DNA from: Tetraselmis striata
Taxonomy: Eukaryota > Chlorophyta > Chlorodendrophyceae > Chlorodendrales > Chlorodendraceae
Assembly (NCBI GenBank): GCA_006384855.1
Contig: VCJN01000999.1
Coordinates: forward strand, 62,001-126,000
Length of the DNA: 64,000 bases
Direction of reading: 5' to 3'
Shown: positions 44,679 to 56,321 of the stretch, piece by piece
Numbering within the stretch: the first letter of the stretch is position 1
How the letters are laid out: each line of letters starts with the position of its first letter
Translations under genes and position numbers: made by a program
The notes under the pieces: generated by a model
The model's input: the letters and a program-made list of their open reading frames with translations, nothing else
Told to the model about the DNA's origin: nothing
The model's database searches: none

Positions 44679-46675
44679 ATGTCGGAAAGCGTGGATGGCG
44701 CTGCGGCGGAGCTAATTCGCTGCGAGCAGCTGCTGCGCGGGCGGGCGAAGGACATCGAGGCTGCGGGCCTGCGCGAGGCGGCTGCGTCCGCGCGGGTGGA
44801 CGAGCTGGGGGCGCAGGTGGGGGCCGGCAAACCGGTTATACCCCCATAGCCCCTCGTGCCGTGCGAGTACTAGTTATTGCGACTTGCGAGTAGGTCCACG
44901 TGAGTGAGCGGAACATACAAGTTGCGGGGCACGCATACCCTCGCGCCGACGACCCCCACGATCGGACCGGGCAATTCTAGCCTGCTCCAGAGCACTTTAG
45001 CGCTAACGTCGCCCTTCTTTGCCAGCCGCGAGCTGCTATCCGTGTCGACACCGCTGGAGGTGCGTCGGGGCCGCATTAAACGCCAGCGCTGCGTGCAGGT
45101 GGACAAGCTGCAGAAGCAGGTGGCAGAGCAGCGGCAGGAGGGGGGCAAGCTGCTGGCGGAGGTCAGCCGCCTGCGCGCGGAGGGCGGGCAGGCGGCTCAG
45201 CGCGGCGCGCGCGAAGTGGCGCGCCTGAAGTGGGAGCTCGAGACGGAGCGCGCCACGTGCCGGGAGCTTACGGAGAACAACCAGAGCTTCATCGCCAAGG
45301 TGGCCACGCTACAGGAGCGGTGCTCCTCGCTGGAGGACGCACGCCGAGAGGTGGTCGGCCTGCGCGGCAAGCTGGCGGAAATGGCCAAGGGGCGCGCGGA
45401 GTCTATGACGATCGCGGCGACGGCAAACGCGGAGGCGGAGCTGCTGCGCGTCCAGGTGAAAGAGCTGTCGGACGCGCTCAGCGGGACGCTGCGACACGCG
45501 CAGGCGCACGAGGCGGAGCTGGCAGGCGAGCGCGAGGCGCTGCGCGTCAAGACGGAGGAGCTGGAGCAGCAGCAGGCCCGGCTGCAGGTGACGTCGCCAC
45601 CTCGCCAGCATGACAGTGCCATAGGTAGCGGATTCGAGGATCGAGACAAGGGAAAATTACACCAGAATTCGAGGGGGGGGGGAGCCTACCCTGACAGGAG
45701 CTGCTACACCGGCCCACTTGCGCTATGTAGGATGATCTGGCGGCAGTCAAGGCGGCGGGCGTGTTGAGCAAGTCCGGCACGATGCGCTTCGAGATCGGCG
45801 GCGCCCTCAGCAGCCTGCCCTCTGGCTCCAGCCGGCCCTCCACTGCAGAGGGGCCCGACGAGCAGTACCGCCTGTCCAAGCAAGTCCGGGAGCTGCAGGA
45901 CCGGCTGCGCCTGCAGCAGGGGCAGCTGCTGGACAAGCAGGCGGCGGTGGAGGCAGCGCGTGCGCGCGCGGAGGCGGAGGCGGCGGAGGCGGCGGCGGGG
46001 CTGCGGCAGGAGAACTCGGAGCTGCGGGTGGCGGTGGGGCGGGGGGAGGTCGCGCGCCGGGAGCTGGAGGCCGCGCTGGAGCAAGCGCGCTCTGGCAACC
46101 AGCCAGCGACAAGCACTTCTGGATGGGAGGATATGGTAATCGTCCCCGCTGCCCCCATCCCCCTGTCTCACGCAACACCATCGCCCTGACTAAAGGGCAT
46201 GACAGGATTTGGCGCCTAACTGCCCTCGTGCCACTCTAGCAGATGGTATCAAGTGCCGGAACACATCGTCTGCGTTCATCAGTATTCTGATCGTAGTTCA
46301 GGACCGGTGCCGACTAGAGTCGTCAACCTCAGTATTTGCGATGCGAATCGGGGCGCCGGCGTAGCATTCCCAAATCCGTTATTACTTCCTTTTTAATCCG
46401 TCTTGATTTCAGGCAGACAGTGCATGCCGCATTCTTACCCGCTTAATTGCGCTCCTCAAAGTGCGCCGGCACTTGTCTTTAGTGTCTCACGGTATCTTCT
46501 ATGCCTCAATCAGTACAAACGGCAACTTCTGCAGTTGGGCAGAAATTGGAGAGTATGAAGCGATCTTAAACATACGTATAATGGGCGAGCGCAGCTCCTA
46601 CATGACTTTCTTGAATCTTGTCAGAAAGTTTGCAGGTGCCGATGCTGGCATTGCCCCCCCCCCCCCCCCCCCCCC

Positions 46676-46718
<43 letters not shown>

Positions 46719-48955
46719 CTGCTGTTTGAAGAGGCTGACGCTTTTGCGCAGGAGGCGGCTGCTGCTCCAGCCCCGCCAGAGGAGGTGCAGGCAGAGGCGG
46801 CCCAGCTGCGGGCGGAGCTCGCGGCGCTGCGGCAGGTCACCGCCGGCGAGCGGGCGGCGCTGCGGGCGGAGCTGGCGGAGGCGAGGCAGGCCCGGGCGGA
46901 CGCGCACACGCAGGCGGAGGCGCGCGGCCACGAGGTGGTGGGCCTGCAGGTGGGCCATCGCCACCCTCGGCTCATGTTAGGCCCGACAGGCCCTGCAGGG
47001 TTTGCCCGCGTTAGGGTAAGGTGTTTAGGGTTTAGCGAGGCGATGACCTCCACAGTCACCCTCTTCCATACAGCCTCCTCGCCTGGTAAGAGACCAGCAT
47101 GAGCTTGTCATGAGCGAGAAGCATGGCACTCTCCGCTGAATTGTGTAGGTGGTTGTGAGCAGAGAGTGGTGTGTGGTGGCTGCGAGGGGTCCGGGCAAGC
47201 GGAAGCTATCCTTGCGAGCCAGATGAGCGCGCAGAACTCCATTCCTCTCCTCCGCCAATGTGCCCCCCCCCCCTCCCGTACCCACGGTCTTCGGTGAGTC
47301 GCATGGCACAGGGCCGCCGCTAACCACACCGCTGCACGTGCCGCAGGTGCAGGTGCGGGACCTGCACGCGGCGCTGGAGGAGGCGCAGCCCCCCGGGTCG
47401 CGGCGCATGGGCGAGGTGGCGGACCACCTGGCGGGCCTGAGCGCCGCGCTGGAGGAGGAGGGGCGGCGGTCGGCGCAGGCGATGGTGCCCTCCCCCCCCC
47501 CCGCCCCCCCTCCCCTCGTTCCGTTCTCCAGGGTTTGCGGATGTGCCCAGTGTAAGGACTGCTGCAAAGGAATCGCAATACAGTAATGGACCAACCTGAT
47601 GACAGATGGGGGCGGATATGCTTGTGGGTGTGACGCCGGAAGGATTGCCATTTGCGCAGGGTATGTGCTTTCCTTCTCTAGCAGATACGCCTGACTAAGG
47701 GTAACCCCCTTTCCCATTGCGGACCCGTGCATCAGTGCCCTCGTTCAATTGAACTGCTATCCAGTTATGCGAGGCTTTAGAAGCGAAAGGGCGTGTGCCT
47801 TGAAAGACATCATGGTGTCGAGGCAACCCAGCCCCGGGGAGTCACAGTTGACAGTACTCCCCCACTGATCCGGGGTCCTGCCGGAATACAAACGGAGTGT
47901 TTGCATGCCCGGAAAAAGTCGTGGTGGTATCTGATCTAGCCCCCCCCCCCCCCCCCCCCCCCCTCCCCCCCCCCACCCCGCCACCCCTTAGAATCGTGTG
48001 CTTTGGCGAAACAAACCGGGAGAGAGAGGGCGTTTCCACTACCTGCTTTAGCGAACTATCGGATACTGTACCCATCATGTGTCACCCACTCACTCCAGTG
48101 ACCCCCCCTTCCCCCCTTTGGCCTTCCCCCTTGCCCCCTCCTCGGCCGCCACTCAGGCGCACATCTCCGAGCAGAACCGGCTGATCACAGCCTTGCAGGG
48201 CAAGATCCAGTCGCTGGAGGGCGCGGCGGCCGCAGCGGGCGCCAACCAGTCATCGGCGTGGGGCGGCGGCCGCGTCGCCTCGGCCCGCGGGGCACCCGCC
48301 CCGGCCGGGGCAACCGCCGCCGACATGGCGCGCCCGCATACCGCGCCGTGGCCCTCTGGCGGCGGCGGCACCGTCGGCGCCGCCAGCCCCGGCAGCCGCG
48401 GCCATACGGTGGACACCGTGCGGCAGCTGCGCCGCAGCGGCAGCCACAGCAGCGTCGAGTACGGCAGCCCGCCGCGCCACCCGTCGGGCGGCTATGACTG
48501 CCGCAGCCAGCCGGTGTCGCCCGCGGTGCGCGGCAAGCGGAGTGCGCCCCCTGCCCCCCCTCCCTCCCACCTCCCCTCGTTGCGTGTCGTGTCTCATGTT
48601 TATATCAAGCTAGTGTCAACCAAGCCGCAGTACCCAGGAACTCCCCCCCCCTGCTCCATGAGACAGCCCGCTGCCCGGCCGCCGCCCTTGGACATCTCAT
48701 GCCAATCGACTCCCTTTCACATCCGGCCGCACAAGCAGCATGGCGGCCCTCTGGCCTCCGCTGGCTGACCCTGGTCCCTGCCCGGTCCCTCGCGCCCCAA
48801 CAGTCGCCTCGGCGTGGACCACCCTCAGCACGGGCGGCCTGAGCCCCAGCGGGCAGCGCATGGCGTTGTCCGGCGCGCTGCGCGGCAGCACCGCGCAGCG
48901 ATCACGCACCTCGGCCGGCGGCGGTGGCGGCCAGCAGGGCATGACGCTCTTCTGA
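44679..48955 (+). CDS. Large coiled-coil protein
   Basis: Seven exons join in phase: 44679-44816, 45099-45587, 45731-46135, 46752-46949, 47347-47484, 48157-48541 and 48804-48955, giving 634 residues. Residues ~1-450 are almost continuous heptad-type sequence rich in Glu, Ala, Leu, Arg (VDKLQKQVAEQRQEGGKLLA, QEEC-type breaks rare, YRLSKQVRELQDRLRLQQGQ, EVQAEAAQLRAELAALRQ). The C-terminal ~180 residues are Gly/Ser/Pro-rich (SGSHSSVEYGSPPRHPSG, LRGSTAQRSRTSAGGGG) and end MTLF. No enzymatic domain or transit peptide is seen. A structural role, for example in cytoskeleton or basal body, is the usual fate of such proteins but is not shown. The frame is open upstream of 44679 to 44367, so the start is uncertain. 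Introns carry C runs at 46654-46675 and 47940-47962, and another lies just after the stop (48957-48978). Confidence 0.75.
46654..46712. repeat. Compound C-run plus (CA)n microsatellite
   Basis: About 22 C followed directly by ACACAC for ~36 nt, in an intron of the coiled-coil gene, about 40 nt before the next exon. The same compound pattern occurs at 5192-5220, 53667-53705, 58604-58641 and 59729-59757. Confidence 0.95.
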
Positions 48956-49479
48956 AGCCCCCCCCCCCCCCCCCCCCCTTGCACCGCACCGCGTGCCACC
49001 TGGGCCAGCCATGGCACCCCGTCCCCTGCCTCTGCCGCGACGGAACATGCCCTTACTCCCAATACCCTTGTTTCCAGGCTGAAGTAAGCCTTAGTATTTC
49101 CCTGCCATACTCAAATCATTTAATGTACACACCCATTCTACACCTGACATCGCCGCCAGGGGCAGGATGTCTCTGGCCAGTACGCCGTCCAGATGGCGGA
49201 CGCGCAGCCGCGTACTCGGTTTCAGTGAACGGGGGTGCCCACCGTAGAGTACCATCCCGCGGACCTGCGGGGCCCTGGGGGCTCATCGGCCCCGGGTGAT
49301 CGCAAAACAACAACAACAACAATATGGGGTCGCCTACTCTTTGTGCGCATGTTGAGAAACTCGCCGGCATTGCTTGCAGCCAAACGACCGATCCGGCGAG
49401 CATAACGCGATCGTCGGTGGCTGCCTGGTCGCGAGTTGCCCGCCCTCGCAGGCAAGTGCCAGTTTCTCTACTTGGCCAT
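48956..49479. other. 3' flank of the coiled-coil gene
   Basis: It contains a 22-nt C run immediately after the stop and a short CAA repeat (49307-49320). No gene is seen. Confidence 0.45.
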
Positions 49480-49690
49480 CGCCCGTGCCCGATTGTTTCT
49501 CTCTCCGTGAGCTGCATGATGTGCTCAAGACTCGCGACTCTCGGTCCGGCCGCGTCAAGCTCACCCGCCAGGTCAAATGTGCCACCCAACACAACGGCCG
49601 CCCCATCAACCGCCCTGTTGAAACCGGATACCTACACGTCGACAGTTCGTCGTACGGTTGGGGTGCCGTTCTGAATGAATATCCGCACGC
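49480..49690 (+). mobile_element. DIRS-type retroelement fossil, short RNase H fragment
   Basis: RPVETGYLHVDSSSYGWGAV matches the start of the RNase H region in the larger fossil at 19.7 kb (VVETGYVHVDTSCFGWG). Only this piece survives. It is old and broken at both ends. Confidence 0.55.
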
Positions 49691-51274
49691 GCTCATCCTG
49701 TGAATCACGCATCAAGCAGGCGGATGGCCTTTTACTCCCCGAGGCGGGATTACATCTGCAGCATCCTATGCGCCATTTGCTGCCTCGGGGGTGTGCTGGC
49801 GGGCGAGCCTAAGCTTCGTACCAATGTGCCTTGCACAAAACAACGGTGTTCAGGTTGACTTTTTTTTTGAGGGGGGTTGGTATGGGGGGGAGTGTGCAGT
49901 TTATTATTCACATACAACTATGAAGTTTTCCGAGTGACTTGCCTATGCAGCTCGGCTTCAAGATGATTTAAGGTTGATGAATTGATTGATTGATGAATCG
50001 TAGTAGGAGTAGACCTAGGAAGATGCAATTATCCCGGTGCGTCAGTGCCCACAGATTCCGCACATTTGCGGCCCATCGTCTCTGATTAGGCTTAATTTCA
50101 CCAGGCGTGTAACATCCTGATACGACGTGTGTAATACTGACCGACTGGCTGACTGGGAGGGAAGGAGGGAGCAACTGAGCACCGTGTGTTGTCTTGAGCC
50201 GCGCGCATGCTGTTCCAACGCCCCGCGACTCGCACCACTGTCAAGTTCCGCCCGTTCTACGTAAAGCAGCCATAAAAGGGCCCCGCAGACCCCTCCTGTC
50301 GGTGCAGCTGCGAGATGGGCCGGACTCTGTAATCGCCATCCCCACAACAGCCCCCTGCATTCCGCTGTCACATGCCCGTCACACACCCGTCACAGGCCGG
50401 GGCTGGGCAACAGACCCAGCAAACCGATGCACCAAGATGCGCCAAACAGCCAAGTGCGAGTGGTGCGGCGAAGGTGTCCGTGCTGTTCCGTCACGGCACA
50501 AGCGAGGGCGGCCTTGGGGGGTATCCTCCGTGCATGTGCATGGTGTTGGCGGCTCGCATCACTGTCTGTCTGCATACGAGCATTGTATAGATACGACATA
50601 CGGTACGTGCTGCCGCGCTTCTGCACCTATGATATACGATCTGCCACCGTGTTTGACCGTCGATGCCGCCTAGGGATGCGTTCTACCCCAGGGAAGGGCG
50701 ACCCTTGGCAGCCCTGCGGAGCCTCCCGAGTTGCAGAGCAGCCGGTATATACGCGGGCAATGCCCCTGCGGAAGAGTGGCCCTTGCCCTTGAGGCGGGTG
50801 GGAGACGCCGGCGATAGATCAGGGCAGCTTGCGGGGCACAGAAAGGCGGTCGCGGTCCAGAAGAACTGCGGGACAGGGACAGTGATCACGGACGTGTAAT
50901 GGGTGCAGTGCAACAGAGCACCGTGTGCATGCAAGGCAGCGGCATGTGGTGCACAAGCGCTCCCCGACAAACAGCATGGATATGAGCAAACTCGGCAGGT
51001 CCTCGGCCGCGCTGTTTGTTTACAGGTGCCATCCGGAGGGCGACCGGAGTTGCGCGTGCACGCCGGCGTGGGTCACCACCATGGCGGCATGCCAACACCG
51101 CGCCGATGTGGCTCGTGCTGCCCTACTTGTAGGAGGAAGGAAGGCCACGCGCGGAGCGCAGAGGATTGCGGCAGCACCGCTGTCGTGAGCCTCCCAGAGC
51201 AGGATGTCCTCCATGGCAGCAGTGCTCACGGTCTGCACCCGATCGGACTACAAGTAGAGGCTGCAGACACGGCC
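49691..51274. other. Spacer with no recognised gene
   Basis: Frames on both strands are short and unlike known proteins. TTGATGAATTGATTGATTGA repeats lie near 49976-49997. TTACA at 51021-51025 would be a TGTAA signal for the minus-strand LYR gene, 250 nt after its stop. Confidence 0.4.
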
Positions 51275-51703
51275 TCATCCCTGCTGGCATGGCCCCTTGA
51301 GGTACAGCGACGACTCGGGGCCGCTCAGGTTGTTGTAGTTCTTCAGCTGCTCCAGGCTCTCGTTCGCGAGCCGCATCTGGTTCTTTATTTCCGCCGCGGA
51401 GGTCAGCACCTTGTTCTTGTGGAACTCAAACTTGATGTCCTCGATGATGGCCGCCCGCTTGGTGCTCGGGAACCGCGCCGCCTCCTTCAGGATGGCCCTG
51501 AGGACACCGCGCGCACACACGTATGTACAGATTGTTCGTTCCCCATTGCCCAAAAACACTGAGGACTTTACTTGTTGGCATTGTGTGCTGTGGTCGCAAT
51601 TGGAATGACCATCCCATGATTGGCCCCAGCTGTCCTGTGCCTGTGAGCTGCGAGGCCACTCCCGCATCTGGCGGTACCTGTAGAGCTTGGCAGCTTCACG
51701 CAT
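51275..51703 (-). CDS. LYR-motif protein (mitochondrial LYRM family)
   Basis: Exons 51703-51678 and 51497-51275 give 82 residues starting MREAAKLYRAILKEAARFPS, with the intron splitting the Arg codon of the LYR tripeptide (donor GTACCG, acceptor CAG). It continues RAAIIEDIKFEFHKNK, then LANESLEQLKNYNNL. LYR proteins are small three-helix proteins that dock onto mitochondrial acyl carrier protein and help assemble respiratory complexes or iron-sulfur enzymes; LYR, the following Phe and FP-S fit well, but which LYRM this is cannot be told. An in-frame upstream ATG at 51784 would add 27 residues. The shorter start is preferred because it matches family length and because the upstream part is read in another frame by a neighbouring ORF whose TGA overlaps this ATG. 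Confidence 0.8.
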   Translation of the reverse strand: MREAAKLYRYRQMREWPRSSQAQDSWGQSWDGHSNCDHSTQCQQVKSSVFLGNGERTICTYVCARGVLRAILKEAARFPSTKRAAIIEDIKFEFHKNKVLTSAAEIKNQMRLANESLEQLKNYNNLSGPESSLYLKGPCQQG

Positions 51704-52143
51704 CTTGCTTCCCGGCGGCTGCGGCGCCGCTGCCTTGGGTCGAGTCGTAGCACTTCCGGAGCGCCTCAACCTCTGCAGCGGCATACCGCAGGCGGGCCGT
51801 CAGTGTGCCCACTCCCGGGGCGGAGCCGAATATGATTCATGTCGGCCAACATCAAGGCGCAGAGACGCGTGGTGCCGATGGATGCCCCGAAAAACGTGTG
51901 TTTTGAAGGCGAGGATAAGGTCAGGAGACGGGGAAGGGGGAACCAAGCGATTCCGCCGCCCCGCGCTCGAACCTGTTTGGCTTTTCCGCCAGTCTCTGTC
52001 GTTCTCCCCGAGACACACCTGCTGGCATTCGATCGCCTCAGCCCCGTGAGTCAGTCTCACCGGCTGATGCATCAGTGCGGAAAGCTGGCAGCGGCTTTGG
52101 CGCTGTGCGGCCTTGGAGGAAGCCGCGTGGGGAAAGGGGTGGG

Positions 52144-52181
<38 letters not shown>

Positions 52182-52346
52182 GAGGATTCTATCGACGGAC
52201 TGGTCCCACGGTGCCACAGTGCCTGCACTTGCCTCGAGCGCGGCGTACGCCTTGCCACAGCCCTGCGGGCTATCCGGCGGATTTGGGGCGTCTTCTTCGA
52301 GGTTCTTGGCTGTTTCCGGCTGAGGGGTGGCCTGGGCGACGCGCAT
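51696..52346 (-). CDS. ORF upstream of and overlapping the LYR gene, candidate dicistron partner
   Basis: The last exon (about 51811-51696) reads LTARLRYAAAEVEALRKCYD then Gly/Ala and stops at TGA inside the ATGCGTGA that also starts the LYR protein. An acceptor AG precedes 51811. A plausible earlier exon begins at the ATG at 52346: MRVAQATPQPETAKNLEEDA, then NPPDSPQGCGKAYAALEASA and GTVAPWDQSV, ending in the intron that carries a G run (52146-52178; C on the sense strand). The exact donor and phase between these two exons are unresolved, so there may be a missing exon. Function is not recognised. The composition is that of a genuine small protein. Confidence 0.45.
52146..52178. repeat. 33-nt G run (C on the minus-strand sense)
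   Basis: It lies just downstream of the DQSV-containing exon of the minus-strand ORF, again C on the likely sense strand. Confidence 0.95.
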
Positions 52347-52844
52347 CTCGTCCTGACGACAATCCGACAGATGTGACACCACCAGGCTTATTGCGCGAGG
52401 TATCAAAGGGGCGTCGCCGTCGCCGACAAATAATCGCCGTCCGCCTCGCGCACCAGCCGCGTCACTCGTCACTATCCGCTGTCGGGCGGTCGCGCCGCCG
52501 TAGTCGCAGCAGCACTACAAAGATCCATTCACGATAACACTGCGCGTAGATTGCGGAATAATCACGCAAGTACATGTTTCTGGCGATTACGTGGCGCGTT
52601 GTCGGCAGTCGCCGGTCGACTGTCGACCTACCCTGCAGGTACCGCCTTGTCGTCACGCGCGCGCGTCATCAGCCGTCAGCGTCGTCGTCAAGCAGGTAGC
52701 AGAATATGCTGTGCCGCACAGCACCAGCATGCCAGGCCAAGCCAGCCCAGGTGAGGGGAGCTCGCGCCGACAGACAAGCGCGCACGCTCAGTGCACGCTG
52801 GGAGATCATCGCAACCAGTGCTGAAACGACCCTCAGCCGGCGTT
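52347..52844. other. Divergent intergenic region
   Basis: It separates minus-strand 51.3-52.3 kb from the plus-strand gene at 52845, so two promoters probably share about 500 bp. No motif is recognised. CAGGCAGGCAGG lies at 52857-52868 just inside the next gene. Confidence 0.4.
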
Positions 52845-53670
52845 ATGGCGACGGCAGGCAGGCAGGCGGCGACCCCGCGCAGCACAGCCCCGGCGGTCAG
52901 CCGGCGCGCGCGGGCCAACCCGGCCAGGCTTCCGGCGCCGGCCACGCACGGGCTGCGCGGCGAGAGGGCGCGGGGTCAGACGCTGGTGGCGGACGCGGTG
53001 GCGTTTGACGGCTCGCCGTGGGTGAACGCACTGGCGTCCGCCTCGCTGGGTGAGCGGCCCGCCGCGCGAGCTGTATCCCAGGTTAATTATTTACTTATTT
53101 CCATCCAAACTATAAATGCCCTCTTTGTAGCAACGACTCGCTACCCTTATCCTAGAGAGCATGGCCTGGCGAGGGGTGAACCTCAACTGTTGCTGAAAAA
53201 CTGCCGGCGAGTCGCGAGAGTGCACGAGGTGGGTAAGTGACAAGAGCGTTCCATATCAGAACCTGATCCTATTTTATTCTACCTACATCATCCTCGGATG
53301 ACACGCCTGCGGCCTCCTGGCTCCTTCAGGGGAAAGACCTTAGCAAGATCCTGGGCGTTTGCGCGTGCCGCTCATGCGGTTGTCGTGTTGTGCGAGTGTG
53401 TGTGTGCTCCCCCGGGGGCGGGGGAGGGGATCGATCCTCCTCCATTCGGCCACTATGAGCGCTGCAGCTGGAGTGCCAGAGATGGGAGGCGAGGGCGCTG
53501 CAGCGTGACACCTAAGGGCTGTGATGTCTTGTCATGCAGTTCTGGGAACCGCGCTATCCACCGCCGCTGGAGCGTATTTCATCCGGCGGGGCGTTGAGCG
53601 GGTGCGCCACTCCCACGCCAGCATCTCCTCCTCCACACCCAAGGCCCCACACTGAACTGGGATAACCCCC

Positions 53671-53701
<31 letters not shown>

Positions 53702-54008
53702 ACAAACACTCTTCAGCATCAGCACACGCATCACCACCATTGATTCCAACGCCATCACCATCACCCTCAGCATCATAACCTGCATCACCGACGCCATGCT
53801 CATGCCCCTCGCCACTGTCATCGCCACCATCACCATCGTCATCGCCGTCACCGTCACCGTCACTACATCTATTGCCATCACTGAGACCATCGCCATCGCT
53901 ATTGCCATCACGGCATCATCATTCCATCATTTCCACCACCATTACCTCCCCCCCGCCCCCCCTCTCCCCAATCACCACCGCCATCACCACCATCACCACC
54001 ATCACCGC

Positions 54009-54042
<34 letters not shown>

Positions 54043-54621
54043 GCCACCATCACCATCGTCATCGCCGTCCACGCCACCCTCACCATCTATCGCCATCACA
54101 GACCATCGCCATCGCAATTGCCATCACGCCATCATCATTCCATCATTTTCACTACCATAACCCCCCCTCTCCCCCCCATCACCACCATCACTGCCATGGC
54201 CATGACCACGACCACCATCATCATCATCATTATCATAATCGTCATTGTCATTGTCACCTCCACAAACACCACTGCTACCGCCACCATAATCACCATCGCC
54301 ACCATCACCACAATCATTGCCATCACTATCACGCACACTGACACCATGGCCATGGCCATTGCCATCGCCACCACAAGTATCTCCATCGCCATCGCACCCA
54401 TCGCTGACGCCCTTCCTGCTGGATATGGTTATCCACCATAATGTCATCGACCTGACGCTCCACAGGGCGTCATCGACCTGGGCGCAGAGAACCCGGCGCC
54501 CAAGCGGTCCGTCAAGCCGCTGGAGCAGAAGGGCGCCAGCGAGCCCGGGACGGAGGGCATCCCCGCCGGCAGCGGCGAGGAGGAGGAGCTACTGGAGAGC
54601 AACAGCACGGAGCGGCGCTGA
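52845..54621 (+). CDS. Small single-pass membrane protein, probably organellar
   Basis: Exons 52845-53049, 53540-53643 and 54466-54621 join in phase to give 154 residues. The N-terminal ~45 residues are Arg/Ala/Pro-rich and without acidic residues (ATPRSTAPAVSRRARANPAR), like an algal plastid or mitochondrial transit peptide. VAFDGSPWVNALASAS then leads into a hydrophobic helix across the first splice (LVLGTALSTAAGAYFIRRG, about residues 60-82), followed by a basic stretch (VERVRHSHAS) and an acidic, Ser-rich tail ending ESNSTERR. The donor of intron 1 is GTGAGC. Intron 2 appears to start with GC (AAG|GC), supported by phase, and contains a C run, a CA repeat and a ~700-bp CAT-rich minisatellite. 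No family is recognised. Confidence 0.6.
53708..54415. repeat. CAT/CAC-rich minisatellite in an intron
   Basis: About 700 bp of imperfect ATC/CAC/CAT triplets, including a nearly pure ATC stretch at 54011-54040. It lies inside intron 2 of the small membrane-protein gene and gives long His- or Asp-rich frames on both strands that are not genes. Confidence 0.92.
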
Positions 54622-54763
54622 GGGCCAGGAGGGGGCTGCACACCCGCCCACTTACCCGACCCCCCGCGCTAGTCCGCGCCTGGATGCCCCCCTCCACCCG
54701 CATCTGAGTTTGGTGACGTTGGATGAGGAGGGCCGGTTTTAACAGAGATCGCAATGTACGTTG

Positions 54764-54768
54764 TGTAA
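54764..54768 (+). promoter_or_regulatory. Candidate TGTAA polyadenylation signal
   Basis: TGTAA lies 143 nt after the stop of the small membrane-protein gene, a similar distance to the one after the methyltransferase. Confidence 0.45.
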
Positions 54769-54779
54769 ATCCCTGCGGG

Positions 54780-54922
54780 GGCCGGCGTGGTAGTAGGAGC
54801 TCGCCCTGCCTGTCAGAGGAAAGATTGGGCTGGATACAGAATAGGAAATGTTCTTGCGCTTTGCATGCAACCCCGATTTGAGGCCCCAATACTGCGGGTT
54901 CTCACAGGTGCGCCGGCACCCG
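54780..54922 (-). mobile_element. MITE copy (CGGGTGCCG family)
   Basis: On the minus strand it starts CGGGTGCCGGCGCACC, then GCCTCAAATCGGGGTTGCAT and CCTCTGACAGGCAGGGCGAG, the shared internal blocks. No TA is preserved at the outer end. Confidence 0.6.
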
Positions 54923-56321
54923 CAGGCTCTTCAGCTTATCCTGCGCCCGCCAGGCCGACCCGCGGATAGATGCTGACCCGTCACCTGATTGGCAACCCTG
55001 TGGTGCCGCACATGTGCAAGTGCGCATGCATCCTATGTGATTGTATGGTGCGATGGCCACGGGTGGTTGAAACGGAAACATGTTTGGAGAGGGGCTAATG
55101 TGTTGCGGGGTGGGATGGCGGAGTGATGTCATTAGGGTTACGCGGACGCCAGCACTGCAGCAGTGCAGGCATCACCGCTTTAACAGTAAATTAACACGGT
55201 CTCACTCGCACGCATTTCGGCGCTTAAACGACTCCATCACCCCTCCCAGCCCTACCATGCCCTTGGTACTGTCGCTGGCATGTTTCCTCTGCACCCATCC
55301 GTGGCCATCCCGCGGCCTCGTGCGATGACGACAGTCTATGCATGGGCGGCGACACGGGTGGGGCGCCAACCCCCTATGTATTGCGGGCTCGCATGAAACC
55401 GCCCAAGCTGGTGCTAAGACGGACCGTGGTATTGCACATCAGAAGCTTTTAGAGCCATAGGTTCTTGACGAAACCCGGTTCTCACTTTATACATCAGGGT
55501 TCGTGCCTCAAACCCTGACAGGATAAATTGATATACATGTATAGCTCTTCCTAGTACGGGTGCCGATGCACTTAGAAGAACGAGAATATTTGCTGTCGAA
55601 ATTGGGGTGCCGGCAAATTGTTCTTAGCTCGTGATGTATCCGTGTCTATTTCGCCTGATGTTGACCCGAAAAGGACATGGCAATTTCTTATAAAATGCGT
55701 TCTTCCAAGTGCGTCGGCACCGGTAGACGAATAATACATATTCCGTCGAATAGAAGGGCCTGAGATTTGCGTGGAAGAGTATAGTGTACCGCGTGTAAAT
55801 AGGCAGTAGTTGTAGCAGGCACGCGCGCGGCGGTGCGGCGGCAGCAAGCGCAGCACGGCGGCGGCAGCAGTAGCAGATGGATCGGTACGGTAGGTTCTAG
55901 TCGCTATATAACTACATGACCTACCTGGTAGGTACTGCTGGTACTGGTACCGGTAAGTCTCAGCGACGCTCTAGTAGGCGCTGCTATAATGCTCTTCCTG
56001 CTGCGTATATTACATTTTTTTTTCGTGCAACTGCTCATTGTTTGCACTGATAGATAGCGATTAGTCGCTAATACCAATCCTATACCTAAAAAATCGCGAT
56101 ACCTCGGCGCCGCCTCGACGATGCCGCGCGCATTATCCGACGATGACGACGAGGCAGCATCCGACGAGAACTGGAATAGCTGCGAACAGGCAGCAGCGCG
56201 CTGTCGGCCCAAGGGAGGAGTGTGCAGGCAGCGTCAAGGCGCAGGGCTCACAGACAGGAAAGGTGAGGGAGCTTCAGCAGAGTCAGACCTGCGCTGTCGT
56301 ACTGTAACTGTAACTGTAACG
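54923..56321. other. Spacer upstream of the FAD dehydrogenase gene
   Basis: It contains one complete MITE (55557-55723) and is otherwise AT-richer with no supported gene. A frame opening at 56121 (MPRALSDDDDEAASDEN) is continuous with the first exon of the next gene and could be a longer N terminus or leader. ACTGTA repeats lie at 56301-56318. Confidence 0.45.
55557..55723. mobile_element. Complete 167-bp MITE with TA duplication
   Basis: Both ends begin TA then CSGGTGCCGAYGCACTT. The inverted repeats are about 26 bp with four mismatches, and TA flanks both sides (55555-55556, 55724-55725). TA duplications point to Tc1/mariner-driven MITEs (Stowaway type). Confidence 0.8.

Noticed and set aside
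47010-47040. Interstitial telomere (TTTAGGG-like words)
   Set aside because: Only two or three imperfect words occur here and at 62660; too few for a telomeric tract.
53796-54441. His-rich and Asp-rich long frames at 54 kb
   Set aside because: They are products of the CAT/CAC minisatellite on either strand and lie in an intron of a better-supported gene.
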